Positions 1-7,703 are shown, numbered from the stretch's first letter. The stretch: 64,000 nucleotides of DNA from Leptolyngbya ohadii IS1 (GCF_002215035.1 NZ_NKFP01000004.1:1117726-1181725); one strand, 5' to 3'. Notes: a model not told the origin generated them from the sequence alone. Program-made: numbers and translations.

Positions 1-389
1 GCCTCAAGCTGATAGGCATAGTCAATCTGCTGCCACTGACAGCCGCCGCACTTGTCCGCCACAATGCAGCCTGGACGCACCCGATGTTCAGACGGCTCAA
101 TGATTTCGTGCAGCTTGCCGTAGGCGTAGGTCGGTTTCACCCGCAGTAAGCGTACCCAGAGACGATCGCCCGGAACCGTATCCGGCACAAAAATCACCCG
201 TCCCTGCCAGCGTCCCACCCCGGAACCATCGTGGTTGAGGTCGGAAATGGTGAGGTCGAGCAGCTGTCCCTGCTGCCACTGTTGCTGATGGGAGTCCTGA
301 TGGGAGTCCTGACGGGATTCTTGATGTTCCTGATGGGATTGCCGATCTTCTAGCTTGCTCATGCGATCCTGCGAGTGGTGCCGCTGCAT
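1..389 (-). CDS. rlmD: 23S rRNA (uracil-C5)-methyltransferase RlmD/RumA family, N-terminal part (cut by window edge)
   Basis: Reading leftwards, the frame stays open to base 1, so only about 130 N-terminal residues are present. After a Q/H/S/D-rich leader comes a TRAM-like beta-barrel (LTISDLNHDGSGVGRW, then a VPGDRLWVRL stretch). The first cysteines of the Fe-S cluster follow (CIVADKCGGCQWQQIDY). This order is typical of SAM-dependent RumA-type enzymes that make m5U in 23S rRNA. ATG is possible at 389 or 362, both in frame. The leader (about 285-341) is built from 12-bp tandem repeats and is not part of the family core. The RumA family is clear. The exact target base cannot be read from this fragment. 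Confidence 0.8.
   Translation of the reverse strand, partial: MQRHHSQDRMSKLEDRQSHQEHQESRQDSHQDSHQQQWQQGQLLDLTISDLNHDGSGVGRWQGRVIFVPDTVPGDRLWVRLLRVKPTYAYGKLHEIIEPSEHRVRPGCIVADKCGGCQWQQIDYAYQLE
285..341. repeat. Degenerate 12-bp tandem repeat inside the rlmD leader
   Basis: About five units related to CTGATGGGAGTC follow each other, one shortened to 9 bp. All keep the reading frame. They encode the low-complexity QSHQEHQESRQDSHQD-type leader of the RlmD protein. Confidence 0.7.
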
Positions 390-481
390 TTTCTTGCCTA
401 CATTGTCCTTCCCCAGTCTGACAAATCTAAGAACAATCGGAAGGCACTCCTCAAAGAAGATTTATTCTTCGACAATTCCCC

Positions 482-487
482 TACAAT
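482..487 (+). promoter_or_regulatory. Possible -10 box upstream of the GT9 gene
   Basis: TACAAT lies 33 bases before the ATG at 521 and resembles a sigma-70 -10 element. No convincing -35 box is seen at the right distance, so this is only a weak suggestion. Confidence 0.25.
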
Positions 488-520
488 AATGAGCGAGATT
501 GCGTAACGAAATATTTACCC

Positions 521-1456
521 ATGCGAGTAGTAGCTCTTGTCCCTGGCGGGGTTGGCGACCAAATCCTGTTTTTTCCGACCCTGGACGATCTAAAGCGCAA
601 TTATCCCGATGCTGAGATCGATGTTGTGGTAGAACCGCGATCGAAGTCCGTTTATCGGCTGTCGAAGTCGGTCAGCGATGTGATTCCCTTTGACTTTAAA
701 GATCGAAACAGTCCCGCAGATTGGGCAAACCTCCTGGGCATTATGCGCGATCGCGACTATGAAGCTGTCCTGACGCTAAATCGGGGCTGGGGCACAGGCT
801 TACTGCTCTGGCTAAGCGGAATTGAGACTCGCGTGGGATTCGACAACAGCGGCGGCAGCGGCTTTCTTACAAACAAAGTGCCGTTTAAGAACGATCAGTA
901 TGCGGCGAGAAAGTATCACGACCTGCTTCAGGGATTTGGCATCAGCTCTCCCTGTCCGCCTCCCAGCATTACCGTTCCTAGAAGCGAGCTGGACTGGGCA
1001 GAGATGGAGCAAAAGCGGCTGGGCGTCAGCAGCTATGTGATGATCTATCCTGGCTCCAGCCCAAGTGGATCATATCCGGTGGAAAGCTGGCAGCGCATTG
1101 TTCAGGACTTCCTGCAAAAGCAGCCCGATCTAACGCTCGTCGTTGCTCAGGACGAAAATAACAGCGAACTTGTCGCCCAACTCACCCAGGCTTGTCCTAC
1201 GCTAAAGGTCACGAAACCCGGAGACATTGGCAGACTCGCCGCTATGATTGCCGGAGCCACGCTGATGATCTGCCCCGAAAGTGACGCAATGCAGTTGGCG
1301 ATCGCGCTTCAGGTGTTCACGCTGGCAATGTTTGGGTCGAATGATCCGGCTAAGCTACTGCCGCAGAGCGATAAGTTTTTGGGCATTCAGTCGCCGACGG
1401 GCAAGCTGGCAGATATTACGCCAGATCAGGTGTTAACGAAGGTTTGGGGCGGCTAA
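521..1456 (+). CDS. Glycosyltransferase family 9 (heptosyltransferase-like) protein
   Basis: The 311-residue protein opens with MRVVALVPGGVGDQILFFPT, the glycine-rich GT9 N-terminal strand-loop. A second Rossmann-like half begins near residue 180 (YVMIYPGSSPSGSYPVESW) and carries the nucleotide-sugar binding region. GT9 enzymes move heptose or other sugars from ADP-sugars onto lipopolysaccharide or related glycans at the inner face of the membrane. The late motif (MIAGATLMICPESDAMQLAIAL) matches the family's conserved 'prior to this, the donor site' region. The substrate is unknown. It stands alone, with the divergent rlmD gene upstream. Confidence 0.85.
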   Translation: MRVVALVPGGVGDQILFFPTLDDLKRNYPDAEIDVVVEPRSKSVYRLSKSVSDVIPFDFKDRNSPADWANLLGIMRDRDYEAVLTLNRGWGTGLLLWLSGIETRVGFDNSGGSGFLTNKVPFKNDQYAARKYHDLLQGFGISSPCPPPSITVPRSELDWAEMEQKRLGVSSYVMIYPGSSPSGSYPVESWQRIVQDFLQKQPDLTLVVAQDENNSELVAQLTQACPTLKVTKPGDIGRLAAMIAGATLMICPESDAMQLAIALQVFTLAMFGSNDPAKLLPQSDKFLGIQSPTGKLADITPDQVLTKVWGG

Positions 1457-1484
1457 AACAGACGACTCAAGATCTGGTAAATCC

Positions 1485-1509
1485 TGTGGGGTGGGTATCT
1501 TGCCCGCCC
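1485..1509. repeat. Dispersed intergenic repeat (GGTGGGCATCTTGCCCGCC family), copy 1
   Basis: GGGGTGGGTATCTTGCCCGC recurs with small changes near 5444-5468 (opposite strand) and 7704-7724. All three lie just outside or at the ends of genes. A 14-bp palindrome (GCCCAAATTTGGGC, 1506-1519) overlaps this copy. Confidence 0.7.
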
Positions 1510-1706
1510 AAATTTGGGCAAACATAAGTTTATAAACTGAGTTTTTTACAAATCTGCTGTTGATGAGGTGGGGGAGGCAGAGCCTCCGATGAATTATTCC
1601 AACGCAGAGCATTGGAACGAGGGTAAATTTTTTGTTGCGGCGGCTGGTAAGGGCGGATTGCGAATCGCCCCTACGGGATGTGTGGCACAGCTTTAGCAAC
1701 AGGATG

Positions 1707-2423
1707 CTACTCGGTGATTCTGCCGCTCAACGGTGAACTGGCACTTGCAAAAGCCTTCACTGGGATTCGTCCCGCCAAATATGCCATGCGTCCTGCCTCT
1801 GCGCCAAACCGCATTGCCTGTGCCATCAGAGGCGGATTTTCTGCCTGGGCGATCGCCGTATTAATCAGCAGAGCAGAAGCTCCCATTTCCATTGCCTGAG
1901 CCGCTTCGCTGGGCGTCCCGATCCCGGCATCCACAACGACGGGAATCTTAGCGTTCTCGATAATGATCTGGATATTTGCCGTATTGCGAATCCCCTGTCC
2001 AGAACCGATCGGGGAACCCAGGGGCATCACGGTGGCGCAGCCTGCTTCTTCCAGACGTTTTGCCAGCAGCGGGTCGGCGTTGATGTAGGGCAAAACCGCA
2101 AAGCCTTCTTTCACCAGCTGTTCTGCGGCTTCCAGCGTGCCGATCGGGTCGGGCAGCAGGTATTTGGAATCGGGAATCACTTCCAGCTTGACGAAATTAT
2201 TGTCCTCCTGACCCAGCAGCTTTGCCATCTCGCGACCCAGTCGTGCCACACGAATCGCCTCCTCTGCGGTCTGACAGCCTGCCGTATTGGGCAACATCCA
2301 GATCTTTTGCCAGTCGATCGCGGCATTGAGCAGGGTTTGCAGTCCGGCAGGGGTGTTGCCGGGGGTGAAGCCGATCGTCTCGCTGGTTGCTCCGATTACG
2401 ATTCGTCCGCTCTGGCGCGGCAC
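1707..2423 (-). CDS. thiG: Thiazole synthase ThiG, N-terminally truncated and joined to a piece of thiO
   Basis: From about base 2321 leftwards the protein is Thi[18 protein letters not shown], then [16 protein letters not shown] with the Lys expected to form the Schiff base with the sugar substrate, then the [13 protein letters not shown] phosphate loop and [20 protein letters not shown]. About 204 ThiG residues remain out of roughly 255. The missing first 50-60 residues are replaced by 35 residues of ThiO ([17 protein letters not shown]...). In many cyanobacteria ThiO and ThiG are one fused protein for the thiazole part of thiamine. Here the fusion is broken by a rearrangement, so the product is probably inactive. 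The start shown is a GTG inside thiO-derived DNA and is not a natural start. Confidence 0.75.
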   Translation of the reverse strand: MPRQSGRIVIGATSETIGFTPGNTPAGLQTLLNAAIDWQKIWMLPNTAGCQTAEEAIRVARLGREMAKLLGQEDNNFVKLEVIPDSKYLLPDPIGTLEAAEQLVKEGFAVLPYINADPLLAKRLEEAGCATVMPLGSPIGSGQGIRNTANIQIIIENAKIPVVVDAGIGTPSEAAQAMEMGASALLINTAIAQAENPPLMAQAMRFGAEAGRMAYLAGRIPVKAFASASSPLSGRITE

Positions 2424-2500
2424 AATGTAGGCTTTCTCTCCATATAAAACTCGCTGAAGGGGAAGGGGAGAGATGCTGGGCGGAACCTGGACTGCGACCA
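2313..2500. repeat. Perfect 188-bp direct repeat in thiO-thiG, copy A
   Basis: Bases 2313-2500 are identical to 2627-2814, an offset of 314 bp. This copy lies where the end of thiO and the start of thiG should be, and its junctions fall on short shared sequences. Confidence 0.95.
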
Positions 2501-3472
2501 GGCTCCGGTTGCCAGGGTGAGGTTGGCACAGAGGCTATCGCCGAGGATGGGCATTTCGTCGGGGGTGGCAGGACGGAAGCCCCACCAGCATTCCTGGATC
2601 GGAAAGTCTTTGAGCGTGGGGTAAAGGTCGATCGCGGCATTGAGCAGGGTTTGCAGTCCGGCAGGGGTGTTGCCGGGGGTGAAGCCGATCGTCTCGCTGG
2701 TTGCTCCGATTACGATTCGTCCGCTCTGGCGCGGCACAATGTAGGCTTTCTCTCCATATAAAACTCGCTGAAGGGGAAGGGGAGAGATGCTGGGCGGAAC
2801 CTGGACTGCGACCATCTGACCTTTGCAGGGCTGCACCGGAACGGGAATAATGGACTGCGACCAGGCTCCGGTTGCCAGAATGTAATGCTCAGCAGTTCGA
2901 TCGCCCAGATTCGATCGCAGTTTAGCGACTTTGCCCTGCTGCTGCACGATTTCTGTGACGGTCACGCCTTCCTGAATCTCTACGCCGATCGTTTCTGCCA
3001 CCGATCGCAGGGTTTGGGCTAGAGCACGATTATCAACCTGACCCTCTTCGGGATACCACCAGCCGCCGATTACCTGATCGCTGAGTCCAGGCTGTGCCAG
3101 ATGAACTGCATTGCGATCGAGCCAGTGGGCAGGTAGTCCTTCCAGCACGGGCGGATTTTGGGAATCGGTGGGTTCGGTGACGGGGGCGAGAATGCCGGAA
3201 GCCCAGTAGCCCGCTGTGCGATCGGTGAAGGATTCCAGTTTGCTGATCCAGTCCGGGTAGAGGCGCAGGCTTCGCAGGCAAAGTTCGCGCATGGGAGCAT
3301 CGGCAATGGCTTCGGCGCTGGGAGCCAGCATTCCGGCAGCGGCATGGCTTGCGGCTTCGCCAAAATCTCGACTGAGGACGGTTACGGTTGACCCCCTCAA
3401 CTTGAGTTCGATCGCGATCGCGAGTCCGATGACACCGCCGCCGATAATTAAAATGTCAGACGTTGAATTCAT
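2396..3472 (-). CDS. thiO: Glycine oxidase ThiO, C-terminal end replaced by frameshifted duplicate sequence
   Basis: The first about 320 residues are a normal FAD-dependent glycine oxidase. The dinucleotide-binding motif is [20 protein letters not shown], followed by [11 protein letters not shown] and the late [18 protein letters not shown] motif. The enzyme makes the iminoglycine used for the thiamine thiazole ring. After ...CANLTLATG the expected HYRNGILL-type tail is absent. Instead AWSQS from earlier in the gene follows, and then a frameshifted copy of the segment encoding [11 protein letters not shown], giving a foreign tail of about 30 residues. The natural fusion to ThiG is lost. The ATG at 3472 suits the family N-terminus. 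Confidence 0.8.
   Translation of the reverse strand: MNSTSDILIIGGGVIGLAIAIELKLRGSTVTVLSRDFGEAASHAAAGMLAPSAEAIADAPMRELCLRSLRLYPDWISKLESFTDRTAGYWASGILAPVTEPTDSQNPPVLEGLPAHWLDRNAVHLAQPGLSDQVIGGWWYPEEGQVDNRALAQTLRSVAETIGVEIQEGVTVTEIVQQQGKVAKLRSNLGDRTAEHYILATGAWSQSIIPVPVQPCKGQMVAVQVPPSISPLPLQRVLYGEKAYIVPRQSGRIVIGATSETIGFTPGNTPAGLQTLLNAAIDLYPTLKDFPIQECWWGFRPATPDEMPILGDSLCANLTLATGAWSQSRFRPASLPFPFSEFYMERKPTLCRARADES
2627..2814. repeat. Perfect 188-bp direct repeat in thiO-thiG, copy B (the native thiO position)
   Basis: This copy sits in its natural place within the thiO frame ([14 protein letters not shown] through TLLNAAID), so it is probably the source of copy A. Confidence 0.95.
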
Positions 3473-3504
3473 TGCAGAAGGACAGATCTCCAGAATTTTC
3501 TAAG

Positions 3505-4029
3505 CTACCACAGCCCTGGAATCGGTTTACCGCTCCCCGGCGGGGGTGATGGACTGGTACTGGGTGGAACAGGCGAGGGTCGATTGCTGTAGGGCGGGAC
3601 AACCTGGGGAGCTGGGGCAACGCCTCCGTTGAGGTAGGGTTCAACTGTTTGGGGAAAGTTGGCGGCTGAACTACCTCCAGATGGGCGGCTGGGAGGGGGC
3701 ACCACAGGTACAGGTCGGGCAGGAGGGGGCTGATTGGAGAGAATGTAGGGCAAATCCTGCCATCCCGGTTGCGAGACTCTGACTGCAAAAGGATTCAGGC
3801 GCAGATTTCGCAGGTCTTCCACCAAACGATCGATCGAAAAATTTTGCTGCCTGAGCCAGGGTGTCAGGCGATCGCTCAACAGCACAATCAGCGCGACCAG
3901 CAGCACCAGCCCAATAATCCGACCGACATCCTTGACGACATCGATCGTCGTAAACACAAACCCAAGCAGCGCAATCCCCACTACCGCAAAGAGCAGGGTA
4001 ATCGGTTCCCCCACGGTCAATCCTCCCAC
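3505..4029 (-). CDS. Two-helix membrane protein with proline-rich C-terminal tail, unknown function
   Basis: I do not recognise a family. The 174 residues contain two hydrophobic helices (about 8-28, LLFAVVGIALLGFVFT, and about 38-53, GLVLLVALIVLLSD). A short amphipathic stretch follows (LRQQNFSIDRLVEDLRNLRL), then about 85 residues rich in P, S and V. The tail is likely disordered and could cross the periplasm or bind the wall. The GTG start at 4029 lies inside the left arm of a 63-bp perfect inverted repeat, so the first residues (MGGLTVGE) may be repeat-derived and a later start is possible. The protein at 4440-4886 has a similar design. Confidence 0.55.
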   Translation of the reverse strand: MGGLTVGEPITLLFAVVGIALLGFVFTTIDVVKDVGRIIGLVLLVALIVLLSDRLTPWLRQQNFSIDRLVEDLRNLRLNPFAVRVSQPGWQDLPYILSNQPPPARPVPVVPPPSRPSGGSSAANFPQTVEPYLNGGVAPAPQVVPPYSNRPSPVPPSTSPSPPPGSGKPIPGLW

Positions 4030-4068
4030 CCCCCGTCCTTTACCAACCCCCCCGTTCCCCAGAATCCA
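4006..4068. repeat. 63-bp perfect inverted repeat, outer left arm
   Basis: The reverse complement of this segment is found without mismatch at 4534-4596. It overlaps the start of the gene at 3505-4029. Confidence 0.95.
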
Positions 4069-4157
4069 TCAAACTTCGTAATTGTCACATCTGCTAAAAC
4101 GCAGGTTTGGCAGGCAAGCCGCCGATCTTTTTCCAGCGAGGGGGGCGGCGGCGATCG
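4056..4157. repeat. Copy of the ferredoxin 3' end (102 bp, two mismatches)
   Basis: The segment matches 4985-5086, the C-terminal coding end of the ferredoxin gene, at an offset of 929 bp. It would encode the antisense equivalent of LEKDRRLACQTCVLADVTI and FDGFWG. It is a partial gene duplicate with no start codon. Weaker relatives occur at 4226-4310, at 4325-4375 and inverted at 4479-4545. Confidence 0.9.
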
Positions 4158-4171
4158 CCGCCGCCCCCCTC
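4138..4171. repeat. 34-bp perfect palindrome centred on a HIP1 octamer
   Basis: Bases 4138-4154 are the exact reverse complement of 4155-4171. The centre is GGCGATCGCC and the arms are G/C-rich (GGGGGCGGCGGCGA). It lies at the inner end of the ferredoxin-tail copy. Confidence 0.95.
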
Positions 4172-4225
4172 CCTAACTTTTATCCTCCCATCCCCCGCTC
4201 CTCACCACACCCTCCGACCCCCCTG
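4163..4225. repeat. 63-bp perfect inverted repeat, second left arm
   Basis: This arm pairs without mismatch with 4391-4453. Confidence 0.95.
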
Positions 4226-4243
4226 TCCCAATAACCCAACAAT

Positions 4244-4293
4244 CTCCGTATTTGTCACACCTCCAAAAACGAAGTTTTGGCGGGCAAGCCCCC
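4244..4293. repeat. 50-bp perfect inverted repeat, third left arm
   Basis: This arm pairs without mismatch with 4479-4528. It is a diverged relative of the ferredoxin-tail repeat (TTTGTCACACCTCCAAAAAC versus ATTGTCACATCTGCTAAAAC). Confidence 0.95.
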
Positions 4294-4390
4294 GATCTTT
4301 CCCAGACCCTCCGCCCCCCCTGCCCCCAGAACCCACCAACCTTCGTAATTTTCACATCTGCAAAACCGAGGTTTGGGGGGGTTCTGGGGG

Positions 4391-4453
4391 CAGGGGGGTC
4401 GGAGGGTGTGGTGAGGAGCGGGGGATGGGAGGATAAAAGTTAGGGAGGGGGGC
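4391..4453. repeat. 63-bp perfect inverted repeat, second right arm
   Basis: Partner of 4163-4225. It runs into the end of the gene at 4440-4886. Confidence 0.95.
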
Positions 4454-4886
4454 AAAAGAAAAATACGGCCACAAGAAAGGGGGCTTGCCCGCCAAAACTT
4501 CGTTTTTGGAGGTGTGACAAATACGGAGGTTTTTGGATTCTGGGGAACGGGGGGGTTGGTAAAGGACGGGGGGTGGGAGGATTGACCGTGGGGGAAGATT
4601 CGATCGGGATAGGTGAAATCGTAGGGCTGATCGTAGGGCTGATCGGGGGACTAGGAGAAGAGCGATCGACAAAATTACCCGTGATGCGATCGAATGTTTC
4701 TCCAGCCCGTCCCGACCCAAGGAAAGCCACTAGCGCAGTCGCTAAGGCAATCCAGCTCAACCATTGAGCAATACCAATCCCTCGTCCAGATTTTCCCGGT
4801 AAAAGAAGCTGAAACAGGGCAAATAAGCCACTCAGCACCAGTAATCCTAGAAAGATATCCACGATCGCCCCCCTATCTCTCCCCAC
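4440..4886 (-). CDS. Two-helix membrane protein with proline-rich, repeat-derived tail, unknown function
   Basis: No family is recognised. The 148-residue protein has hydrophobic helices at about 9-29 (VDIFLGLLVLSGLFALFQLL) and about 40-58 (AQWLSWIALATALVAFLGSG). A short soluble stretch and an S/P/T-rich tail (SPSPPISPTISPTISPIP) follow. The last about 55 residues are encoded by arms of the inverted-repeat cluster, so the native end has probably been replaced. Its layout mirrors the neighbour at 3505-4029, with which it shares orientation. Confidence 0.5.
   Translation of the reverse strand: MGRDRGAIVDIFLGLLVLSGLFALFQLLLPGKSGRGIGIAQWLSWIALATALVAFLGSGRAGETFDRITGNFVDRSSPSPPISPTISPTISPIPIESSPTVNPPTPRPLPTPPFPRIQKPPYLSHLQKRSFGGQAPFLVAVFFFCPPP
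4479..4528. repeat. 50-bp perfect inverted repeat, third right arm
   Basis: Partner of 4244-4293. It lies inside the 3' end of the gene at 4440-4886 and supplies its last about 25 codons. Confidence 0.95.
4534..4596. repeat. 63-bp perfect inverted repeat, outer right arm
   Basis: Partner of 4006-4068. It lies within the proline-rich region of the gene at 4440-4886. Confidence 0.95.
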
Positions 4887-4960
4887 GTTGCACCGCTTAT
4901 TTTAGGCGGGATTTCTGATTTTTCTACCGACCTATCGGTTATTCTTCCATCTCCCGATCG

Positions 4961-5287
4961 TTACCAGACCATCCGATCGCCCTGTCCCCAGAATCCATCA
5001 AACTTCGTAATTGTCACATCTGCTAAAACGCAGGTTTGGCAGGCAAGCCGCCGATCTTTTTCCAGCGAGTGGGGCGGCAGCGATCGTCGAGCATTTTCCC
5101 GCCACTGGGGTTCCGACACTTCCCCTTCAATCTGCACCGCACAGGTACCGCAAGTTCCAATGCCTTTGCAGTTAACAATTTTCGACTGACCGTTATGCAG
5201 CGCCACCCCGTTTTTCAGGAGAACCTGACGCAAATTCGCCCCCTGATCGCACTCAAACGTCTTCCCCGCCGCCGTAATTCTGGGCAT
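4961..5287 (-). CDS. 2Fe-2S ferredoxin-like protein
   Basis: A small plant-type ferredoxin of about 108 residues. The cluster ligands are visible as NCKGIGTCGTC (C-x5-C-x2-C) and the distant Cys in RLACQTC. An extra Cys (QTC instead of the common QTQ/QTL) follows it. Such proteins carry single electrons; the partner is unknown. ATG codons occur at 5293 and 5287. The GGAGG sequence touches the first and sits 6 bases before the second, so 5287 is preferred. The 3' end (4985-5086) is the source of a copied segment at 4056-4157. Confidence 0.8.
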   Translation of the reverse strand: MPRITAAGKTFECDQGANLRQVLLKNGVALHNGQSKIVNCKGIGTCGTCAVQIEGEVSEPQWRENARRSLPPHSLEKDRRLACQTCVLADVTITKFDGFWGQGDRMVW

Positions 5288-5443
5288 CGTCATCCTCCAT
5301 CAAACACTCTCGACATCAAGCTTCTTCATAGTTTACGTTTCTTGACGGACATCTAAAGCCAGCTTCGACTAGCATCACGATCGGGACTGAACGAACGCTC
5401 AGAATTGCGGCTTCAATTTCTGTGTGAGCCTAAAGATCCCGAA

Positions 5444-5468
5444 GGGCAGGCAAGATGCCCACCCCACA
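5444..5468. repeat. Dispersed intergenic repeat (GGTGGGCATCTTGCCCGCC family), copy 2, inverted
   Basis: GGGCAGGCAAGATGCCCACC is the reverse complement of copies at 1485 and 7704. The ATG of the long cimA frame (5455) lies inside this repeat. Confidence 0.75.
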
Positions 5469-7227
5469 AGCTAAAACAGCTAAACAACCTCTCCCCTGCT
5501 CCCTCGCTCCCCTGCTCCCCACCCCCAAGAGCCTGCCTCTACTCATCCACTCCCCATCCCCCTGCCCCCATGCCCCCCTCACCCTCTACGACACCACCCT
5601 CCGCGACGGCGCACAGCGAGAAAGACTTTCCCTCTCCCTCGAAGACAAACTTCGCATTGCCCGTCAGATCGATCGCCTTGGAATTCCCTTTATTGAGGGA
5701 GGGTGGCCCGGTGCAAATCCGAAGGATGCCCAGTTTTTTGCCCAGCTTCAGCAGGAGCCATTGACCCAGGCGGAAGTCGTTGCCTTTTGCTCTACCCGTC
5801 GTCCTAATAAGTCGGCGGAAAGTGACCCGATGCTGCAAACGGTGCTAGCAGCAGAAACGCAGTGGATCACGGTGTTCGGCAAATCCTGGGATCTGCATGT
5901 GATTGAAGGGCTGCAAACCACACTGGAAGAAAATCTGGCAATGATCCGAGAGACGATCGCCTTCTTTCGCAGCCGGGGGCGACGGGTAATCTACGATGCG
6001 GAACACTGGTTTGATGGGCACAAACAGAATGCTGGCTATGCGATGAAAACTCTGGAAGCAGCGATCGCAGGCGGCGCGGAATGGCTGGTACTGTGCGATA
6101 CAAATGGCGGCACGTTACCCCATGAAATTGCTGCTAGCGTTCGGGACGTTGTGCAGTTTGTTGAGAATGTGCCGAAGGGACACCGTCCCCAGATTGGCAT
6201 TCACCCTCACGACGACAGCGGAACGGCGGTGGCAAATGCGATCGTGGCGGTGCAGGCGGGGGCGCAAATGGTGCAGGGAACGATGAACGGCTACGGCGAA
6301 CGGTGCGGGAATGCCAACCTCTGTACGCTGATTCCGAATCTGCAAATCAAGCTTGGGTTTGACTGTATTCCAACCGCCCAGCTCGCCCAGCTTACCGAAG
6401 CCAGCCGTCTAATTAGCGAAGTGGTGAATCTGGCTCCCGATGATCATGCGCCGTTTGTGGGGCTGTCTGCCTTTGCCCATAAGGGGGGAATTCATGTGAG
6501 TGCCGTGGAGCGGAATCCGTTGACCTACGAGCATATCCGACCGGAACAGGTGGGCAATCAGCGGCGAATTGTTATTTCCGACCAGGCGGGTTTGAGTAAT
6601 CTCATGGCAAAAGCCCGATCGTTTGGTATTGAACTCGATCGCCATGACCCTCACTGTCGCCAGATCCTTCAGCACCTTAAGACCCTAGAAAACGAAGGCT
6701 ATCAGTTTGAAGCCGCCGAAGCCAGCTTTGAACTTTTAATGCGGGAAGCGATCGGACAGCGGCAGCGGTTTTTCACCATCAAAGATTTTCACGTCCACTG
6801 TAATTTGCTGCGCGAGGAAGGACGATCGCAGGAAAAAGAAATGCAGGGAAGGGGACAGTGGCACAGCCAATCCCTGGCTACCATCAAAGTCACCGTCAAC
6901 GATGAGGACATCCTGGAAGCCGCTGAGGGAAATGGTCCCGTGTCTGCCCTCGATGCTGCCCTACGCAAAGCATTAACCAACTTCTATCCCGAAATTGCCT
7001 CCTTCTACCTCACTGATTACAAAGTGCGGATACTCGACAGCACTGCCGGAACCGCTGCCAAAACCCGCGTCCTCCTGGAAAGCAGCAATGGAATTCAGCG
7101 CTGGTCAACTGTCGGCGTATCCGGCAACATCATCGAAGCCTCCTATCAGGCAGTCGTGACCGGATTAGAGTACGGGTTAATGCTGCAAAATCAGGCGAAA
7201 GCAGCAATCGCAGCTTCTCGAATTTAA
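5455..7227 (+). CDS. cimA: Citramalate synthase (CimA; LeuA/HMGL family)
   Basis: The enzyme joins pyruvate and acetyl-CoA to citramalate, the first step of the threonine-independent route to isoleucine. The HMGL-like barrel starts at LTLYDTTLRDGAQRERLSLS, with the DTTLRDG metal/substrate motif. GIHPHDDSGTAVANA and GTMNGYGERCGNANL follow. From about residue 470 there is a LeuA-type regulatory domain (VTVNDEDILEAAEGNGPVSA). The family is about 540 residues long. This frame has about 590, because it begins at an ATG in a dispersed repeat and then runs through a C-rich tract encoding PLPCSLAPLLPTPKS. No other in-frame ATG precedes the domain, so the true start may be non-ATG near 5560-5580. Confidence 0.9.
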   Translation: MPTPQAKTAKQPLPCSLAPLLPTPKSLPLLIHSPSPCPHAPLTLYDTTLRDGAQRERLSLSLEDKLRIARQIDRLGIPFIEGGWPGANPKDAQFFAQLQQEPLTQAEVVAFCSTRRPNKSAESDPMLQTVLAAETQWITVFGKSWDLHVIEGLQTTLEENLAMIRETIAFFRSRGRRVIYDAEHWFDGHKQNAGYAMKTLEAAIAGGAEWLVLCDTNGGTLPHEIAASVRDVVQFVENVPKGHRPQIGIHPHDDSGTAVANAIVAVQAGAQMVQGTMNGYGERCGNANLCTLIPNLQIKLGFDCIPTAQLAQLTEASRLISEVVNLAPDDHAPFVGLSAFAHKGGIHVSAVERNPLTYEHIRPEQVGNQRRIVISDQAGLSNLMAKARSFGIELDRHDPHCRQILQHLKTLENEGYQFEAAEASFELLMREAIGQRQRFFTIKDFHVHCNLLREEGRSQEKEMQGRGQWHSQSLATIKVTVNDEDILEAAEGNGPVSALDAALRKALTNFYPEIASFYLTDYKVRILDSTAGTAAKTRVLLESSNGIQRWSTVGVSGNIIEASYQAVVTGLEYGLMLQNQAKAAIAASRI

Positions 7228-7292
7228 GGAAACGTCCAGATTCGATCGATTTCTACTGAAGAAATAGGGGAAGCATTGAGGCAGCGACTCCT

Positions 7293-7664
7293 ATGAGCAT
7301 CAACAAACTTGCTCCCCTGGCTTTTGGGCTACTCCTCTCCTCAGTTCCGCTGGATGCCCAAGCTGTATCGATCGCCCGCGAAGTCGATTGCTATTACTTC
7401 AATGGGACAAAGCTGGAGACTCGTGACACCTGCATCATTGAAGAATTTGACACCAGCTCCACGCTCATCCGACCCGATGGCGCAGTCAATCGCGTATTTT
7501 GGGGCGATCGTGATGTAGATACTCCGGAGCTAGATGGCGTTCCTGCAAGAGAATACGAACGCGATCGCACAACGCTAGAGATTGTTCAAAGACCGTTCAT
7601 CGGGTTATCGATGCGCTGTTTTCAAGCTGAGGCGTCTGAGGAGTCGGTTTGCTGGTCAAACTAG
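7293..7664 (+). CDS. Small secreted protein of unknown function
   Basis: The 123-residue product begins with a clear signal peptide (MSINKLAPLAFGLLLSSVPL, likely cleaved after DAQA). The mature part has four cysteines (CYYF, DTCIIEE, MRCFQ and SVCW), which could form two disulfides in the periplasm. The GDRDVDTPELDG stretch is acidic. I do not recognise the family. It follows cimA by 65 bp on the same strand. Confidence 0.65.
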   Translation: MSINKLAPLAFGLLLSSVPLDAQAVSIAREVDCYYFNGTKLETRDTCIIEEFDTSSTLIRPDGAVNRVFWGDRDVDTPELDGVPAREYERDRTTLEIVQRPFIGLSMRCFQAEASEESVCWSN

Positions 7665-7703
7665 CTCTCCTGAGAACAGAAATTAAGTAACCTGCAACTC
7701 AAA

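Noticed and set aside
1457-1706. Possible thiamine (TPP) riboswitch near the thi genes
   Set aside because: No TPP-aptamer core words are seen, and the region lies downstream, not upstream, of the thi locus.
4107-4436. Frames of 60-135 residues within the inverted-repeat cluster
   Set aside because: They arise from G/C-rich repeats on both strands and lack protein features.
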